Positions 47,513-56,597 are shown, counted from the stretch's first letter. The stretch is 64,000 nucleotides of DNA from Sulfurospirillum arcachonense DSM 9755 (GCF_000597725.1 NZ_JFBL01000011.1:41503-105502), one strand, 5' to 3'. The notes: a model not told the origin generated them from the letters alone. Numbers and translations: made by a program.

Positions 47513-48004
47513 ATGATTAGAGTAATAATATATTTTATAGTAGTTTTTATATTGACAGGTTGTATGGGGACTGAACCAGTTGTCACATATGAAAAATATG
47601 AAAATTCAAATAATATTTCACAAGAACAAACAGAGGCTCAAAAAGTTTATATAGGTGAGAAAGTTACAGGTGTTATTAAAGGGCGTATTACACAACTTGC
47701 TTATAATGGTTCAAAAAATATTTGGGAGTATGAAGCAAAAAGTAATGATTCAAGTAATCATAAACTTTTAAATGCCCATTTTACATATAATAAAAAAATG
47801 GCAAAAAGAGGAGATTTTGTATATGCTATTATTAAAAATGGTAAATTAGAAGAGCTATTTTTGATAAAAAAAGGCAATTATAAACAAAAAAAACCTAGAT
47901 ATGTTAAAAAAAGAAAAAAAGTAAATAGTGAAATTATTCATAAAAGGACAAAGAAACGCCAAATTTTGGGTGTTCCAACATCTGAGTCGATTTTATTGAA
48001 TTAA
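47513..48004 (+). CDS. Putative lipoprotein of unknown function
   Basis: The 163-residue protein starts at the ATG at 47513 (GAGGAG at 47501-47506) with a lipoprotein signal ending ILTGC, so C16 is the lipidation site. The rest is a small beta-rich region (GEKVTGVIKGRITQLAYNG) that recalls a short beta-barrel or SH3-like fold, then a highly basic tail (KQKKPRYVKKRKKV). I do not recognise a family. The basic tail could bind nucleic acid, LPS or peptidoglycan. Confidence 0.8.
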   Translation: MIRVIIYFIVVFILTGCMGTEPVVTYEKYENSNNISQEQTEAQKVYIGEKVTGVIKGRITQLAYNGSKNIWEYEAKSNDSSNHKLLNAHFTYNKKMAKRGDFVYAIIKNGKLEELFLIKKGNYKQKKPRYVKKRKKVNSEIIHKRTKKRQILGVPTSESILLN

Positions 48005-48080
48005 ATGTTAACCGTTTGTTTGCTTTGGTCCTTTATAATTACATCAAGTAATTCATATAGACTCCTTAGAGAAACTGAGT

Positions 48081-48114
48081 GATTAGAAGAGTTTTGCCAA
48101 GCGCTTTTCTAATC
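48081..48114. terminator. Possible convergent stem-loop
   Basis: GATTAGAAGAG and CTTTTCTAATC form an 11-bp stem (one G-T pair) around a 12-base loop between the lipoprotein gene and the end of the histidine kinase gene, overlapping the kinase stop. No strong T run follows on either strand, so this is a weak terminator call. Confidence 0.35.
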
Positions 48115-49674
48115 CACTCTTTTCCATCTTATTGTAAAACAAGCTCCATAATTTTTATTTTCAGCTACCAATACTCCGCCCATACTTTTTTCTATAATTA
48201 GTTTTGACATATACAAACCTATTCCAGTTCCTCCTGTATCTTCTTTTGTTGTAAAATATGGCTCAAAGATTTTTTCTATAGGCTCTACAGTTATTCCACC
48301 AGCATTATCTTCAATGCATAAGTACGAGTAGGTAGTATCGCTTTTAAGATTTATGCTTATTTTAGGGTTTTGTATTTTTTCACTGATTAGTATGTGTTTT
48401 GCATTTGTTATTATATTAAGTATAACTTGCTCAAATTCATTTTTATGTCCATATATTTTTTCATTTTTAGAAATGTTGATATCAATAGTTATATTTTTCT
48501 CACGTGCAGTAACTCCTATGATATTTATCACAGCATCAACAGCTTCTTTTGCATAAAACTCTTTTTTTTCACGTTTAGGCATAAAAAATTCTCTAAAATC
48601 GTCTATTGTTTTTGACATATACTCTACAATATCTTCAGCTTCTTGGCTTTTTTCTTGCATAGAGTTTTTATCAAGTTTTCCTAAGTTGTGTTTGAACTTT
48701 ATTGTCATCATAATAGCTGAAAGCTTTGAGAGTGGTTGTCTCCATTGATGTGCTATATTGCTTATCATCTCTCCTAGAGCTATAAATTTTGATTTTTGTA
48801 TGAGAAGTTGTTCTTGTTCTCTACTTTTTTGCACTTCAACATGAATTCTATTTTCTAGGTCTTTATTTAGCTCTTGCAATTCTTCTGTTTTTTGTTTCAC
48901 TTGTGCTATATAAGAGTTTAAAAATTTTTCTATTTGTTTTCCTAAAAAAATAGCAAAAGCATTGGCAATGAGTGAGAAAAATAAAAATATTATGATAGCT
49001 GAGGTGACTTCAATCTGAACAGTTCTATTTAAACTAGCTTCTTTTTGGGCTATTTCGACATCTATCTCATCAAGATAAGTTCCTGCACTAATAATCCAAT
49101 TCCACTCAGGATAAAGTTTAAAGTAAGTAATTTTTGGACGTATTTCAGAAGAGTCCAATTTTTTGTACATGTATTTGACAAAAGAGTCTCCTTTATCTTT
49201 AATATCTTTTAAAAATATTTTGCGGAACTCTTTTCCAAGTGCGTCTTTATAATTATCAGAAATATATTTGTTTTCTAAATCTGGACGATTTGAATTAATA
49301 AGCATTTTTGCAAAGTTTTTTCCACCTTGAAAATTTTCTATTTTATAAACAAATATATAATTTTCTTTCTTTTTACCAAAACGAATACTTCTAATCCAAT
49401 CTTTTAACTCTTTTTTGTAAGCAGTCTCTTCTTGGGGGGAGTCAAATCTAGAAGTTTTAAATTTTATAATTTCTATTATGGAGTCAACTTCTCTTTTTAT
49501 AAGTTTTTTTTGAGTTTTTATAAAAGTTTCTTTACTCTCTTTGATTGCTCGGTCTAAGATATCATACTGCTTTGTTATAAAATAGTAACTATTAAATAGC
49601 ATCAATGAGGTAATGATAAACATACTACTTAAAATGATTACATTTGAAATATTATTTTCTTTAATGATTTTCAA
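48109..49674 (-). CDS. Cache-domain sensor histidine kinase (DctS-like)
   Basis: Membrane kinase (521 residues): transmembrane helix near 10-32, a periplasmic single-Cache sensor (about 45-215, with ENYIFVYK and PEWNWIISAGTYLDEI), a second helix near 222-245, coiled coil, then HisKA with H309 in NIAHQWRQPLSK. The ATPase domain has the N box (NIITNAKH), EDNAGGI and GGTGIGLYM. It is divergent from a response regulator gene and next to a C4-dicarboxylate TRAP operon, so DctS-like sensing of dicarboxylates is the likely role. Confidence 0.87.
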   Translation of the reverse strand: MKIIKENNISNVIILSSMFIITSLMLFNSYYFITKQYDILDRAIKESKETFIKTQKKLIKREVDSIIEIIKFKTSRFDSPQEETAYKKELKDWIRSIRFGKKKENYIFVYKIENFQGGKNFAKMLINSNRPDLENKYISDNYKDALGKEFRKIFLKDIKDKGDSFVKYMYKKLDSSEIRPKITYFKLYPEWNWIISAGTYLDEIDVEIAQKEASLNRTVQIEVTSAIIIFLFFSLIANAFAIFLGKQIEKFLNSYIAQVKQKTEELQELNKDLENRIHVEVQKSREQEQLLIQKSKFIALGEMISNIAHQWRQPLSKLSAIMMTIKFKHNLGKLDKNSMQEKSQEAEDIVEYMSKTIDDFREFFMPKREKKEFYAKEAVDAVINIIGVTAREKNITIDINISKNEKIYGHKNEFEQVILNIITNAKHILISEKIQNPKISINLKSDTTYSYLCIEDNAGGITVEPIEKIFEPYFTTKEDTGGTGIGLYMSKLIIEKSMGGVLVAENKNYGACFTIRWKRVD

Positions 49675-49725
49675 TTAAACCCTTTTTTTAATAAGAATAC
49701 AAAAAACAATATACTACCATATCTT

Positions 49726-50400
49726 ATGAACAAAAAGATGCTTGAACAATTATCAAATTATACCGTTCTCTACGCCGAAGATGATGAAGGAGTACGAAAT
49801 AGTGTTGCTGAGATGCTAAATCTACTTTTTAAAAAAGTTTATATAGCCAAAAATGGAGAAGAAGCATATGCTTTGTTTTTAGAAAAATCACCACATATAA
49901 TCATAACAGATATAAAAATGCCTATTATAAATGGAATAGAACTCGCAAAAAAAATAAGACAAAGTGATGAAAATATCCAGATTATTGTTATTTCTGCTTA
50001 TACGCAGGTTGATTATATGCTTGATGCTATTGATTTGTCATTAATGAAGTACATAGTAAAACCTATAACAGAAACGAAACTTTGTGAAGCACTAGAAAAG
50101 TTTTTACAACTTCAAAAAAATAGTAATACTATACATTTAGTCGATAGCTGGGTGTATGATAGTTCCAATAAAACTATACGTAATGAACAAACAGAGTATG
50201 AATTAACTAAAAAAGAGTCAAGTTTGCTAGAACTTCTTTTATCTAAAAAATCTGTTTTAACATATGAAGAGATAGAGATGGAGCTATGGCCAGATGAGAC
50301 TATGAGTTTAAATGCACTCAGATTACTCATGAAAAACTTTAGAAAAAAACTTCCAGAGGGTTATTTAAAAAATATTCAGAGCATTGGTTACAAATTGTAA
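49726..50400 (+). CDS. OmpR-type response regulator (DctR-like)
   Basis: Two-domain regulator (224 residues): receiver with D19-D20, phospho-acceptor D62 (IITDIKMP) and the lysine in IVKPITE; then a winged-helix DNA-binding domain (ELTKKESSLLELLLSK to IQSIGYKL). Its start is 51 bases from the divergent kinase gene. TATACT at 49710-49715 would put the transcript start only a few bases before the ATG, and no Shine-Dalgarno is visible. It probably activates the TRAP genes that follow. Confidence 0.88.
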   Translation: MNKKMLEQLSNYTVLYAEDDEGVRNSVAEMLNLLFKKVYIAKNGEEAYALFLEKSPHIIITDIKMPIINGIELAKKIRQSDENIQIIVISAYTQVDYMLDAIDLSLMKYIVKPITETKLCEALEKFLQLQKNSNTIHLVDSWVYDSSNKTIRNEQTEYELTKKESSLLELLLSKKSVLTYEEIEMELWPDETMSLNALRLLMKNFRKKLPEGYLKNIQSIGYKL

Positions 50401-50415
50401 CTTTATACTACTAAG

Positions 50416-50478
50416 TAAGTGTAACTTTTCGTAATTATACTTAATATACATAATTCATACATACTTTTTTTTTATACT
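50416..50478 (+). promoter_or_regulatory. dctPQM promoter with inverted-repeat operator
   Basis: TAAGTGTAA (50416-50424) and TTATACTTA (50435-50443) form an 8-of-9 inverted repeat with a 10-base spacer. A -10 box TATACT lies at 50473-50478 behind a T-rich stretch. The repeat centres near -55 from the expected start, a usual position for an activator, and the DctR-like regulator is encoded just upstream. Confidence 0.55.
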
Positions 50479-50511
50479 GAAATTGAAAAGAAAATATGCA
50501 AGGAGTAATGT

Positions 50512-51495
50512 ATGAATAAATTCGTAAAGATTATCGCAGCAACTGCTGTATTGGCTTCAGCTACATTTGCAGCTGATTATACTATTAAGTTCTCTCACGT
50601 TGTTAGTGCTAACACACCAAAAGGTAAAGCAGCTGACTATTTTGCAAAAAGAGTAAAAGAGTTGACAGAGGGAAGAGTTGAAGTAAAAGTTTTTCCAAGT
50701 TCTCAATTATATACTGATAAAGCAGTTATGAAAGCATTAAAAATAGGTAATGTTCAAATGGCAGCACCAAGTTTTTCAAAATTTACAAGTTTAGTACCTC
50801 AACTTCAAATATTTGATTTACCATTTCTTTTTAAAGATGTAAATCATGTTCATGCAGCTATGGATGGTGAAGTAGGTAAAGCAATGAAAGATTTAGTAAC
50901 AAAAAAAGGTTTTGTTGCACTTAGTTATTGGGATAATGGTTTTAAACATTTATCTTCGAATAAAAAAGCACTTATAGAACCAAAAGATGCAGCAGGCCAA
51001 AAATTTAGAATTATGTCTTCAAAAGTTATTGAAGCTCAATTTTTAGCAGTAAAAGCAAATCCGCAAGTTCTTCCTTTTTCAGAAGTTTATTCAGCACTAC
51101 AACAAGGTGTTGTTGATGCAGCAGAAAATCCACTTTCTAACTTTTATACAAAAAAATTCTATGAAGTTCAAACTGACTTGACTCTTTCAAGCCATGGTTA
51201 TCTTGGATATTTAGTTGTTATGAGTAAGAAGTTTTGGAAGAAATTACCAGCAGATTTAAAACCTAAGATAATGCAAGCTATGGATGAAGCAACAGCGATG
51301 AATAGAAAATTGGCAGCTGAGCTTGAAGCATCTTATTTAGCAAAAATCAAAGCATATGCTGATAAAACAGGAAAACTAAAAATTCATACTCTAAGCGATG
51401 CACAAAAAGAAGCTTGGAGAAAAGTAACTGCTGTTGTTTATCCTGATTTCTATAAAGTAATTGGTGAAGATTTAATTAAAAAAGCTCAAGAATAA
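50512..51495 (+). CDS. dctP: TRAP transporter substrate-binding protein DctP
   Basis: Periplasmic binding protein (327 residues) of a C4-dicarboxylate-type TRAP system. Signal peptide MNKFVKIIAATAVLASATFA is followed by the mature DYTIKFSHVVSANTPKGKAA. The conserved arginine in QKFRIMSS that binds the substrate carboxylate is present, as are the FDLPFLFKD and GVVDAAENPLSNF segments of the DctP group. AAGGAG precedes the ATG. Succinate, fumarate or malate is likely, given the frd genes in the genome. Confidence 0.93.
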   Translation: MNKFVKIIAATAVLASATFAADYTIKFSHVVSANTPKGKAADYFAKRVKELTEGRVEVKVFPSSQLYTDKAVMKALKIGNVQMAAPSFSKFTSLVPQLQIFDLPFLFKDVNHVHAAMDGEVGKAMKDLVTKKGFVALSYWDNGFKHLSSNKKALIEPKDAAGQKFRIMSSKVIEAQFLAVKANPQVLPFSEVYSALQQGVVDAAENPLSNFYTKKFYEVQTDLTLSSHGYLGYLVVMSKKFWKKLPADLKPKIMQAMDEATAMNRKLAAELEASYLAKIKAYADKTGKLKIHTLSDAQKEAWRKVTAVVYPDFYKVIGEDLIKKAQE

Positions 51496-51514
51496 GAGTT
51501 TATAAAGGTTAATA

Positions 51515-52069
51515 ATGGGTAAGTTTTTTACAATCCTTGATCTGGGTGTAGCCTCTATCAATAAAAATATGGCAGTATTGGGCATGATTTTAGGTGTTGT
51601 TTTAGCCTTTATGAATGTTGTAATGCGTTATATCTTTGATAGTAGTTTTACATGGGCTGGGGAACTAACTAACTATTTATTTATGTGGGGCGCACTTTTT
51701 GGTGCGGCCTACGGGTTTAAAAAAGGTATACATATATCTGTAACTCTGCTTTTAGCGCAATTACCACCTGCAATTGGTAAAGCACTGCTTATCTTTGCTC
51801 ATACACTCTCTTTTATATACTTAGCAGCAATGTCCTATTTTGGATATCAGCTTGTACTTATAATAGCAGAGTTTGATGAGATGAGTGTAGATTTAAATAT
51901 CCCTATGTGGATTCCAAATTTAGTGTTACCTTTAGCTTTTGGTGCAGCCGCATTTAGAGCAGGGGAAAAAATCTATGAAGTATCTATTACTGACGCAGAT
52001 GAGGTTATGAAAAAAGAGGAAGAAGAACTCATTCATGACACTTCTGAAATTAGAGGAGCTGATGTATGA
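51515..52069 (+). CDS. dctQ: TRAP transporter small permease DctQ
   Basis: Small membrane subunit (184 residues, four helices) with the DctQ motif VVMRYIFDSSFTWAGELTNYLFMW and a GAAYGFKKGIHISV segment. A charged cytoplasmic tail follows the last helix. It lies 19 bases after dctP and overlaps dctM by 4 bases, in the usual P-Q-M order. Confidence 0.93.
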   Translation: MGKFFTILDLGVASINKNMAVLGMILGVVLAFMNVVMRYIFDSSFTWAGELTNYLFMWGALFGAAYGFKKGIHISVTLLLAQLPPAIGKALLIFAHTLSFIYLAAMSYFGYQLVLIIAEFDEMSVDLNIPMWIPNLVLPLAFGAAAFRAGEKIYEVSITDADEVMKKEEEELIHDTSEIRGADV

Positions 52070-53346
52070 TGATGCTTAGCCTTTTTGGATTATTATTTGG
52101 TTTAATGTTAATTGGTGTTCCAGTAGCGGTAAGTCTTGGAACAAGTACTATGATAACAGCACTTGTTTTTACAGACATGGAACTTATGGGTGTTCCTCAA
52201 AAAGTATTTGATGGGCTTGACCATTATTCTTTGATGGCGATTCCTATGTTTATTTTAGCAGGAGCTTTTCTCTCTAAAGGAAGTGCATCAACAAGAATTA
52301 TAGAATTTGCAAAGTCTATAGTTGGACATCTTCCAGGGGGCCTTCCAATAGCAGCTATTTTTGCAAGTATTATTTTTGCAGCAGTTTCTGGTTCATCTCC
52401 TGCGACAGTTGTTGCTATTGGTTCTGTTATGTATGGAGCAATCAAGGCTGAAGGTTACCCTACGAAGTATGCCATAGGAACTATTGCAACAGCAGGTAGT
52501 TTAGGAATTTTGATTCCTCCATCTATTGTGTTTATTGTTTATGGTGTTACAGCAGAACAGTCTATTGGAGAACTTTTCATGGCAGGTGTTGTTCCTGGTC
52601 TTATGATTGGTTTTATGATGATGGTTGTTACATATATTGGTGCAAAAAGACTTGGTTTTGAAAAAACTCAAATGGCACCATTTAAAGTAAGATGGAAAAA
52701 GTTTAAAGAAGCTTTTTGGGCTCTTATGCTGATTGTTATTGTTATTGGTGGGATTTATGGAGGATTGTTTACTCCAACTGAAGCAGGAGCGGCGAGTGCA
52801 GTATATGCCTTTTTTGTTTCATTTTTTGTTTACAGAGATTTGAAGTTAAAACAAATTTATCCTATAGTACTTGAAGCAGCTATGACATCATCGATGATAT
52901 TTTTTATTATTGCAAATGCTATGATATTTTCTCACTTTTTGACAGATGAGAGTATTCCTCAAACAATTACACAAATGATAATTAATGCAAATGTAGGCCC
53001 AATTATGTTCTTGGTTATAGTAAACGTTCTTCTTTTTTTAATGGGGCAGTTTATGGAACCTAGTTCGGTGGTTATGATTACAGTGCCACTTCTTTTACCA
53101 ATTGCAATGACTTTAGGCATAGATCCTATTCATTTTGGTGTTGTTATGATTGTAAATATGGAACTAGGGATGATTACTCCTCCTGTTGGGCTTAACCTCT
53201 TTGTGGCCAGTGGTATCACAGGACTAAGTCTAAAAGAGGTAATAGTAGCATCTCTTCCATGGAGTATGACTATCTTAGCAGGACTCTTATTGGTAACATA
53301 TATACCAGAGATATCTCTTTGGTTACCTCATATGATGTTTAAATAA
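52066..53346 (+). CDS. dctM: TRAP transporter large permease DctM
   Basis: Main sodium-coupled transport subunit (426 residues, about eleven to twelve helices). Conserved segments include HYSLMAIPMFILAGAFLSKG, AAVSGSSPATVVAIGS, LGILIPPSIVFIVYG and ELGMITPPVGLNLFV. It completes the TRAP operon and is followed by a dyad terminator built from two TACATGTA copies. Confidence 0.95.
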   Translation: MMMLSLFGLLFGLMLIGVPVAVSLGTSTMITALVFTDMELMGVPQKVFDGLDHYSLMAIPMFILAGAFLSKGSASTRIIEFAKSIVGHLPGGLPIAAIFASIIFAAVSGSSPATVVAIGSVMYGAIKAEGYPTKYAIGTIATAGSLGILIPPSIVFIVYGVTAEQSIGELFMAGVVPGLMIGFMMMVVTYIGAKRLGFEKTQMAPFKVRWKKFKEAFWALMLIVIVIGGIYGGLFTPTEAGAASAVYAFFVSFFVYRDLKLKQIYPIVLEAAMTSSMIFFIIANAMIFSHFLTDESIPQTITQMIINANVGPIMFLVIVNVLLFLMGQFMEPSSVVMITVPLLLPIAMTLGIDPIHFGVVMIVNMELGMITPPVGLNLFVASGITGLSLKEVIVASLPWSMTILAGLLLVTYIPEISLWLPHMMFK

Positions 53347-53358
53347 ATATCAATTATA

Positions 53359-53391
53359 TTTACATGTAAAGGATTTACCTTTACATGTAAA
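53359..53391 (+). terminator. Dyad terminator with two TACATGTA copies
   Basis: TTTACATGTAAAGG and CCTTTACATGTAAA form a perfect 14-bp stem around the loop ATTTA, 12 bases past dctM. A second small stem (AAAGC/GCTTT) and a T7 run follow directly to about 53408, giving a plausible composite terminator before the porin promoter. Confidence 0.7.
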
Positions 53392-53493
53392 GCACAAGAA
53401 GCTTTTTTTGTCTTTTTTTGACAAAAATACAGAAATTTATCAACTTAAGAGTCTTTTTTACTAAAAAACTTTTATTTTTTTAAAAAATTATGC

Positions 53494-53499
53494 TATACT
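53494..53499 (+). promoter_or_regulatory. Porin promoter -10 box
   Basis: TGCTATACT is an extended -10 box preceded by alternating T and A tracts, and AAGGAG lies just ahead of the porin ATG. The spacing gives a leader of about 25 bases. The strong match fits an abundant outer-membrane protein gene. Confidence 0.65.
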
Positions 53500-53530
53500 T
53501 TTTCCGTAATTTAAATTTTAAGGAGAATAT

Positions 53531-54691
53531 ATGAAATTAGCTAAACTTAGCTTGGCAGCTATTATGGCAGTTGGTGCATTAAGCACTGCAAACGCACAAC
53601 CTCTAGAAGAGGCAATTAAAGGTGTAGACTTTTCTGGTTTCGCAAGATACAGATTTCACGATGTAGAAAGAAATGATGTAAATACTAAAAACAACAATGA
53701 TTATGATATTGGTGTTAAATTAGTTGCTCCTGTAACTGAAGACTTAAAATTCACAACAGAGATTACTGCTGGTGGTAGTGATAATGAAAGCGATTACAAA
53801 GTAGGTGGAACTGCTAGAAGTCATGTAGATGTAGATAAAATGTACTTTACATATACTAAAAATGCACTTACAGTTCAAGCTGGTAGACAAGCTTTAGGTA
53901 CTCCTGTTAGTGATAATGGTTACCGTGGACAAAAAGGTACTGGTGTTTTAGCTATGTATAACTTTGGTACAGTAACTTTAGCAGGTGCTTACTTTAATAC
54001 TTCAGATTTAGGTACTGGTTATTTTGGTAGCACAAAAACTCCTAATATCTATAACCAAATGGATAATAGTGAAATCAATGCTCTTGCAGCAATTGCTTCT
54101 TTTGGTCCTGTAAATGCACAAATTTGGGGAATTAGAGCTGTTGATGCAGTTGATTATTTAGTTTTTGCTCAAGTTGATGGATCAGTTGCTAATTTTACTT
54201 TTACTGGACAAGTTATTCAAACTGAACTTGATGATACTCTTGTAGGCACTGCCGAAGATTCAGGTACATTTTATGGTTTAAAAGCTGAATATAAAGGTAG
54301 TAACTTTAAAGTAGCTGCTGTTTTTACTGACAATGATGAAGATCAAGGAGTTCATGCTGTAGCAACTGATGCTAACAATGATGTTATTGCTGCAGGTTGG
54401 AGACTAGCTGATAATGATTATAAACAAGTTTCATCAACTGGTGGACAAACATATGGACTAGATGGTTCAATTACTTTTGGTAAAATTGGTTTAATGGCTG
54501 GATTTGCAGAGTGGGATCAAGATACTAATGCTGGTGGTAATGAAGAAGAGTTAACTGAAATTTGGGGTGGAGTATCTTATAAATATTCTAAAAACTTCAA
54601 CACTTACATTAAATATTCTGACGTAGATGCTGATAATGTTGATTCTCTTGATCAAGAATACTTAAGATTTGAAGCTAAATATACTTTCTAA
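53531..54691 (+). CDS. Major outer-membrane porin (Campylobacter MOMP type)
   Basis: Outer-membrane beta-barrel porin (386 residues). Signal peptide MKLAKLSLAAIMAVGALSTANA precedes QPLEEAIKGVDFSGFARYRF, an opening typical of Campylobacterota MOMP porins. Alternating aromatic strands run to the C-terminal YLRFEAKYTF, whose last phenylalanine is the usual barrel-assembly signal. It follows the DctPQM operon but has its own promoter and terminator. Aspartate-rich loops (DADNDY-like) may affect cation selectivity. Confidence 0.92.
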   Translation: MKLAKLSLAAIMAVGALSTANAQPLEEAIKGVDFSGFARYRFHDVERNDVNTKNNNDYDIGVKLVAPVTEDLKFTTEITAGGSDNESDYKVGGTARSHVDVDKMYFTYTKNALTVQAGRQALGTPVSDNGYRGQKGTGVLAMYNFGTVTLAGAYFNTSDLGTGYFGSTKTPNIYNQMDNSEINALAAIASFGPVNAQIWGIRAVDAVDYLVFAQVDGSVANFTFTGQVIQTELDDTLVGTAEDSGTFYGLKAEYKGSNFKVAAVFTDNDEDQGVHAVATDANNDVIAAGWRLADNDYKQVSSTGGQTYGLDGSITFGKIGLMAGFAEWDQDTNAGGNEEELTEIWGGVSYKYSKNFNTYIKYSDVDADNVDSLDQEYLRFEAKYTF

Positions 54692-54716
54692 TCATTTGAT
54701 TTAAAAGTAGATTTAA

Positions 54717-54752
54717 AGGCTGAGATTGCTTGCAATCTTGGCCTTTTTTTTT
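54717..54752 (+). terminator. Rho-independent terminator of the porin gene
   Basis: AGGCTGAGATTGC and GCAATCTTGGCCT pair over 13 positions with two G-T pairs and a tight tip, followed at once by a run of nine T. This is the clearest intrinsic terminator in the window. Confidence 0.92.
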
Positions 54753-54827
54753 GCCTATTTTATATCCAAAGCCACACATAAAGAAAAAATTGCTATAATC
54801 TTTGATTAATTTAATCAAGGAACTTAC

Positions 54828-55415
54828 ATGTTTAAAATATTAGTCTCATTATTTTTCGTTTTTATTACGTTTTCTGTTGCAGCAGATGACTCCTATGTTT
54901 TTGAAGCCAAAGGTGAATTTGCAAAAGAGTTAAAATCTTTAGTTGAGAAATACTCAAAAGAGGGAAAGATAGAAGCGAAAGTTTATAAAAAAGAAGATAA
55001 ATCTTTTATGGAATCAAAAACAAAAACTATTTTATCTGTCTTTAAAGATAATACAGCAGAAGAATTAAAATATGCAAATGTTGAACAAGGTGAAAGACTT
55101 TATCAAAGAAAATGTGCATCTTGTCATGGAGTAAAAGCAAATAGCAATAAGTATGCAACTCCACGAAAACTCTCAACTCTCAAACCTCTAAAAATTGTAG
55201 AATTACTTGAAGGATATCAATCAAATTATGATGGTAAATTTGGTGGAAGTTTAAGAAATATCATGAAACCTCAAGCAGATGGTTTGGTTAGTGATGAAAT
55301 GCAATCAATTGCAGTATATATATATACACTAAATCACGATACAAAATTGCCTAATGCGGTAGAATCTACGCAAGATGAAGAAAGTGATGAAAATCCAACC
55401 AGTTATTTGCAATAA
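54828..55415 (+). CDS. Periplasmic monoheme cytochrome c
   Basis: Protein of 195 residues with a signal peptide (ILVSLFFVFITFSVAA) and one heme motif C96-A-S-C99-H100. A later methionine (NIMKPQADGL) is the probable sixth ligand. The region before the heme motif (about 20-85) is charged and of unknown fold, and the acidic tail (ESTQDEESDENP) is low-complexity. It is probably a soluble electron carrier. It is placed between the porin and the liv genes without evident functional link. Confidence 0.88.
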   Translation: MFKILVSLFFVFITFSVAADDSYVFEAKGEFAKELKSLVEKYSKEGKIEAKVYKKEDKSFMESKTKTILSVFKDNTAEELKYANVEQGERLYQRKCASCHGVKANSNKYATPRKLSTLKPLKIVELLEGYQSNYDGKFGGSLRNIMKPQADGLVSDEMQSIAVYIYTLNHDTKLPNAVESTQDEESDENPTSYLQ

Positions 55416-55466
55416 ATAAATATAAATTTTAGTAGTATTATAGATAATAATTTATAAGGAGTCTAT

Positions 55467-56585
55467 ATGAGAAAATTAGCTACATTAATAACTTCAGCTG
55501 CACTTTTAGCATCTGTTGGTATTGCGAAAGAGATTAAAGTTGGGGCAGTTATGCCTATGAGTGGACCACTTGCAGCATATGGTCAAGTAACTTATGAGGG
55601 TGTTGAATTTGCAAACACATTGCAACCAACTCTTAAAAATGGCGATACTATTAAACTAGTATTAGTTGATAATAAAGGGGATAAGGTAGAAACTGCAACT
55701 TCAACTACGAGATTAATTTCTTCAGATAAAGTTGTAGCTATTTTAGGAGCACTTACTAGTACAAATACAGCTCAAACTATTGCAATTGCAGATAAGAAAA
55801 AGATTCCTGTTATTGCAGCAGTTGCTACAAATGACAAATTAACTACAAAACGTACATTTGCAAATAGAGTGTGTTTTACTGACTCATTTCAAGGGGAAGT
55901 TGTTGCAAATTATGCTTTAAAAGATTTAGGTCTTAAAACAGCTGTTGTTATTGTTGATCAAGCTCAGGTTTATTCATTAGGTCTTGCTAAAGCTTTTACA
56001 AAAGCATTTAAAAAAGGTGGCGGAAAGATTGTTAAGAAGATAAAAGTAACCTCAGGTGATAAAGATTTTAAAGCCGTTGTTTCTCAAATCAAATCTGTAA
56101 ATCCTGATTTCATGTTTTTACCTCTTTATCATCCAGAAGCTTCTATGATAGCTCGTCAGGCGAAACAAGTTGGACTTAATAAACCAATGTTTTCAGGGGA
56201 TGGTGTTGCTAATCAAACATTTATTGATTTAGGTGGAGAATCAGTTGAAGGGTATATGTTTACAGACTTTTTTGATTATAGTGCTCCCCCAACACAAAGA
56301 TCAAAAGATTTTATAGCTGGATACTTTAAAAAGACTGGCAAAAAAGAGATGAATTCATTTACTGCACTTGGAGCAGATACTTACAATGTACTTATTGCTG
56401 CTATGAATAGATGTGCAAATCCAGAAGATAGTGTTTGTATAAATAAACAGATTAAATCTACAAAAGGCTATGAAGGAGTTTCAGGTATATTAAATATTGA
56501 TAAAGCTGGAAATGCAACTCGCTCAGCAGTTATAAAAGTAATTACAAATGGTAAAGCTGTTTATAAAACAACTGTAAATCCATAA
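55467..56585 (+). CDS. livJ: Branched-chain amino acid ABC transporter binding protein
   Basis: Periplasmic binding protein of the Leu/Ile/Val family (372 residues). Signal peptide MRKLATLITSAALLASVGIA precedes KEIKVGAVMPMSGPLAAYGQ. Typical motifs are the LGALTSTNTAQTIAIADKKK ligand loop and FLPLYHPEA. Two cysteines near 330 could form a disulfide as in other LivJ proteins. AAGGAG precedes the ATG. The actual ligand could be another amino acid or amide. Confidence 0.92.
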   Translation: MRKLATLITSAALLASVGIAKEIKVGAVMPMSGPLAAYGQVTYEGVEFANTLQPTLKNGDTIKLVLVDNKGDKVETATSTTRLISSDKVVAILGALTSTNTAQTIAIADKKKIPVIAAVATNDKLTTKRTFANRVCFTDSFQGEVVANYALKDLGLKTAVVIVDQAQVYSLGLAKAFTKAFKKGGGKIVKKIKVTSGDKDFKAVVSQIKSVNPDFMFLPLYHPEASMIARQAKQVGLNKPMFSGDGVANQTFIDLGGESVEGYMFTDFFDYSAPPTQRSKDFIAGYFKKTGKKEMNSFTALGADTYNVLIAAMNRCANPEDSVCINKQIKSTKGYEGVSGILNIDKAGNATRSAVIKVITNGKAVYKTTVNP

Positions 56586-56597
56586 TCTACAAATATA

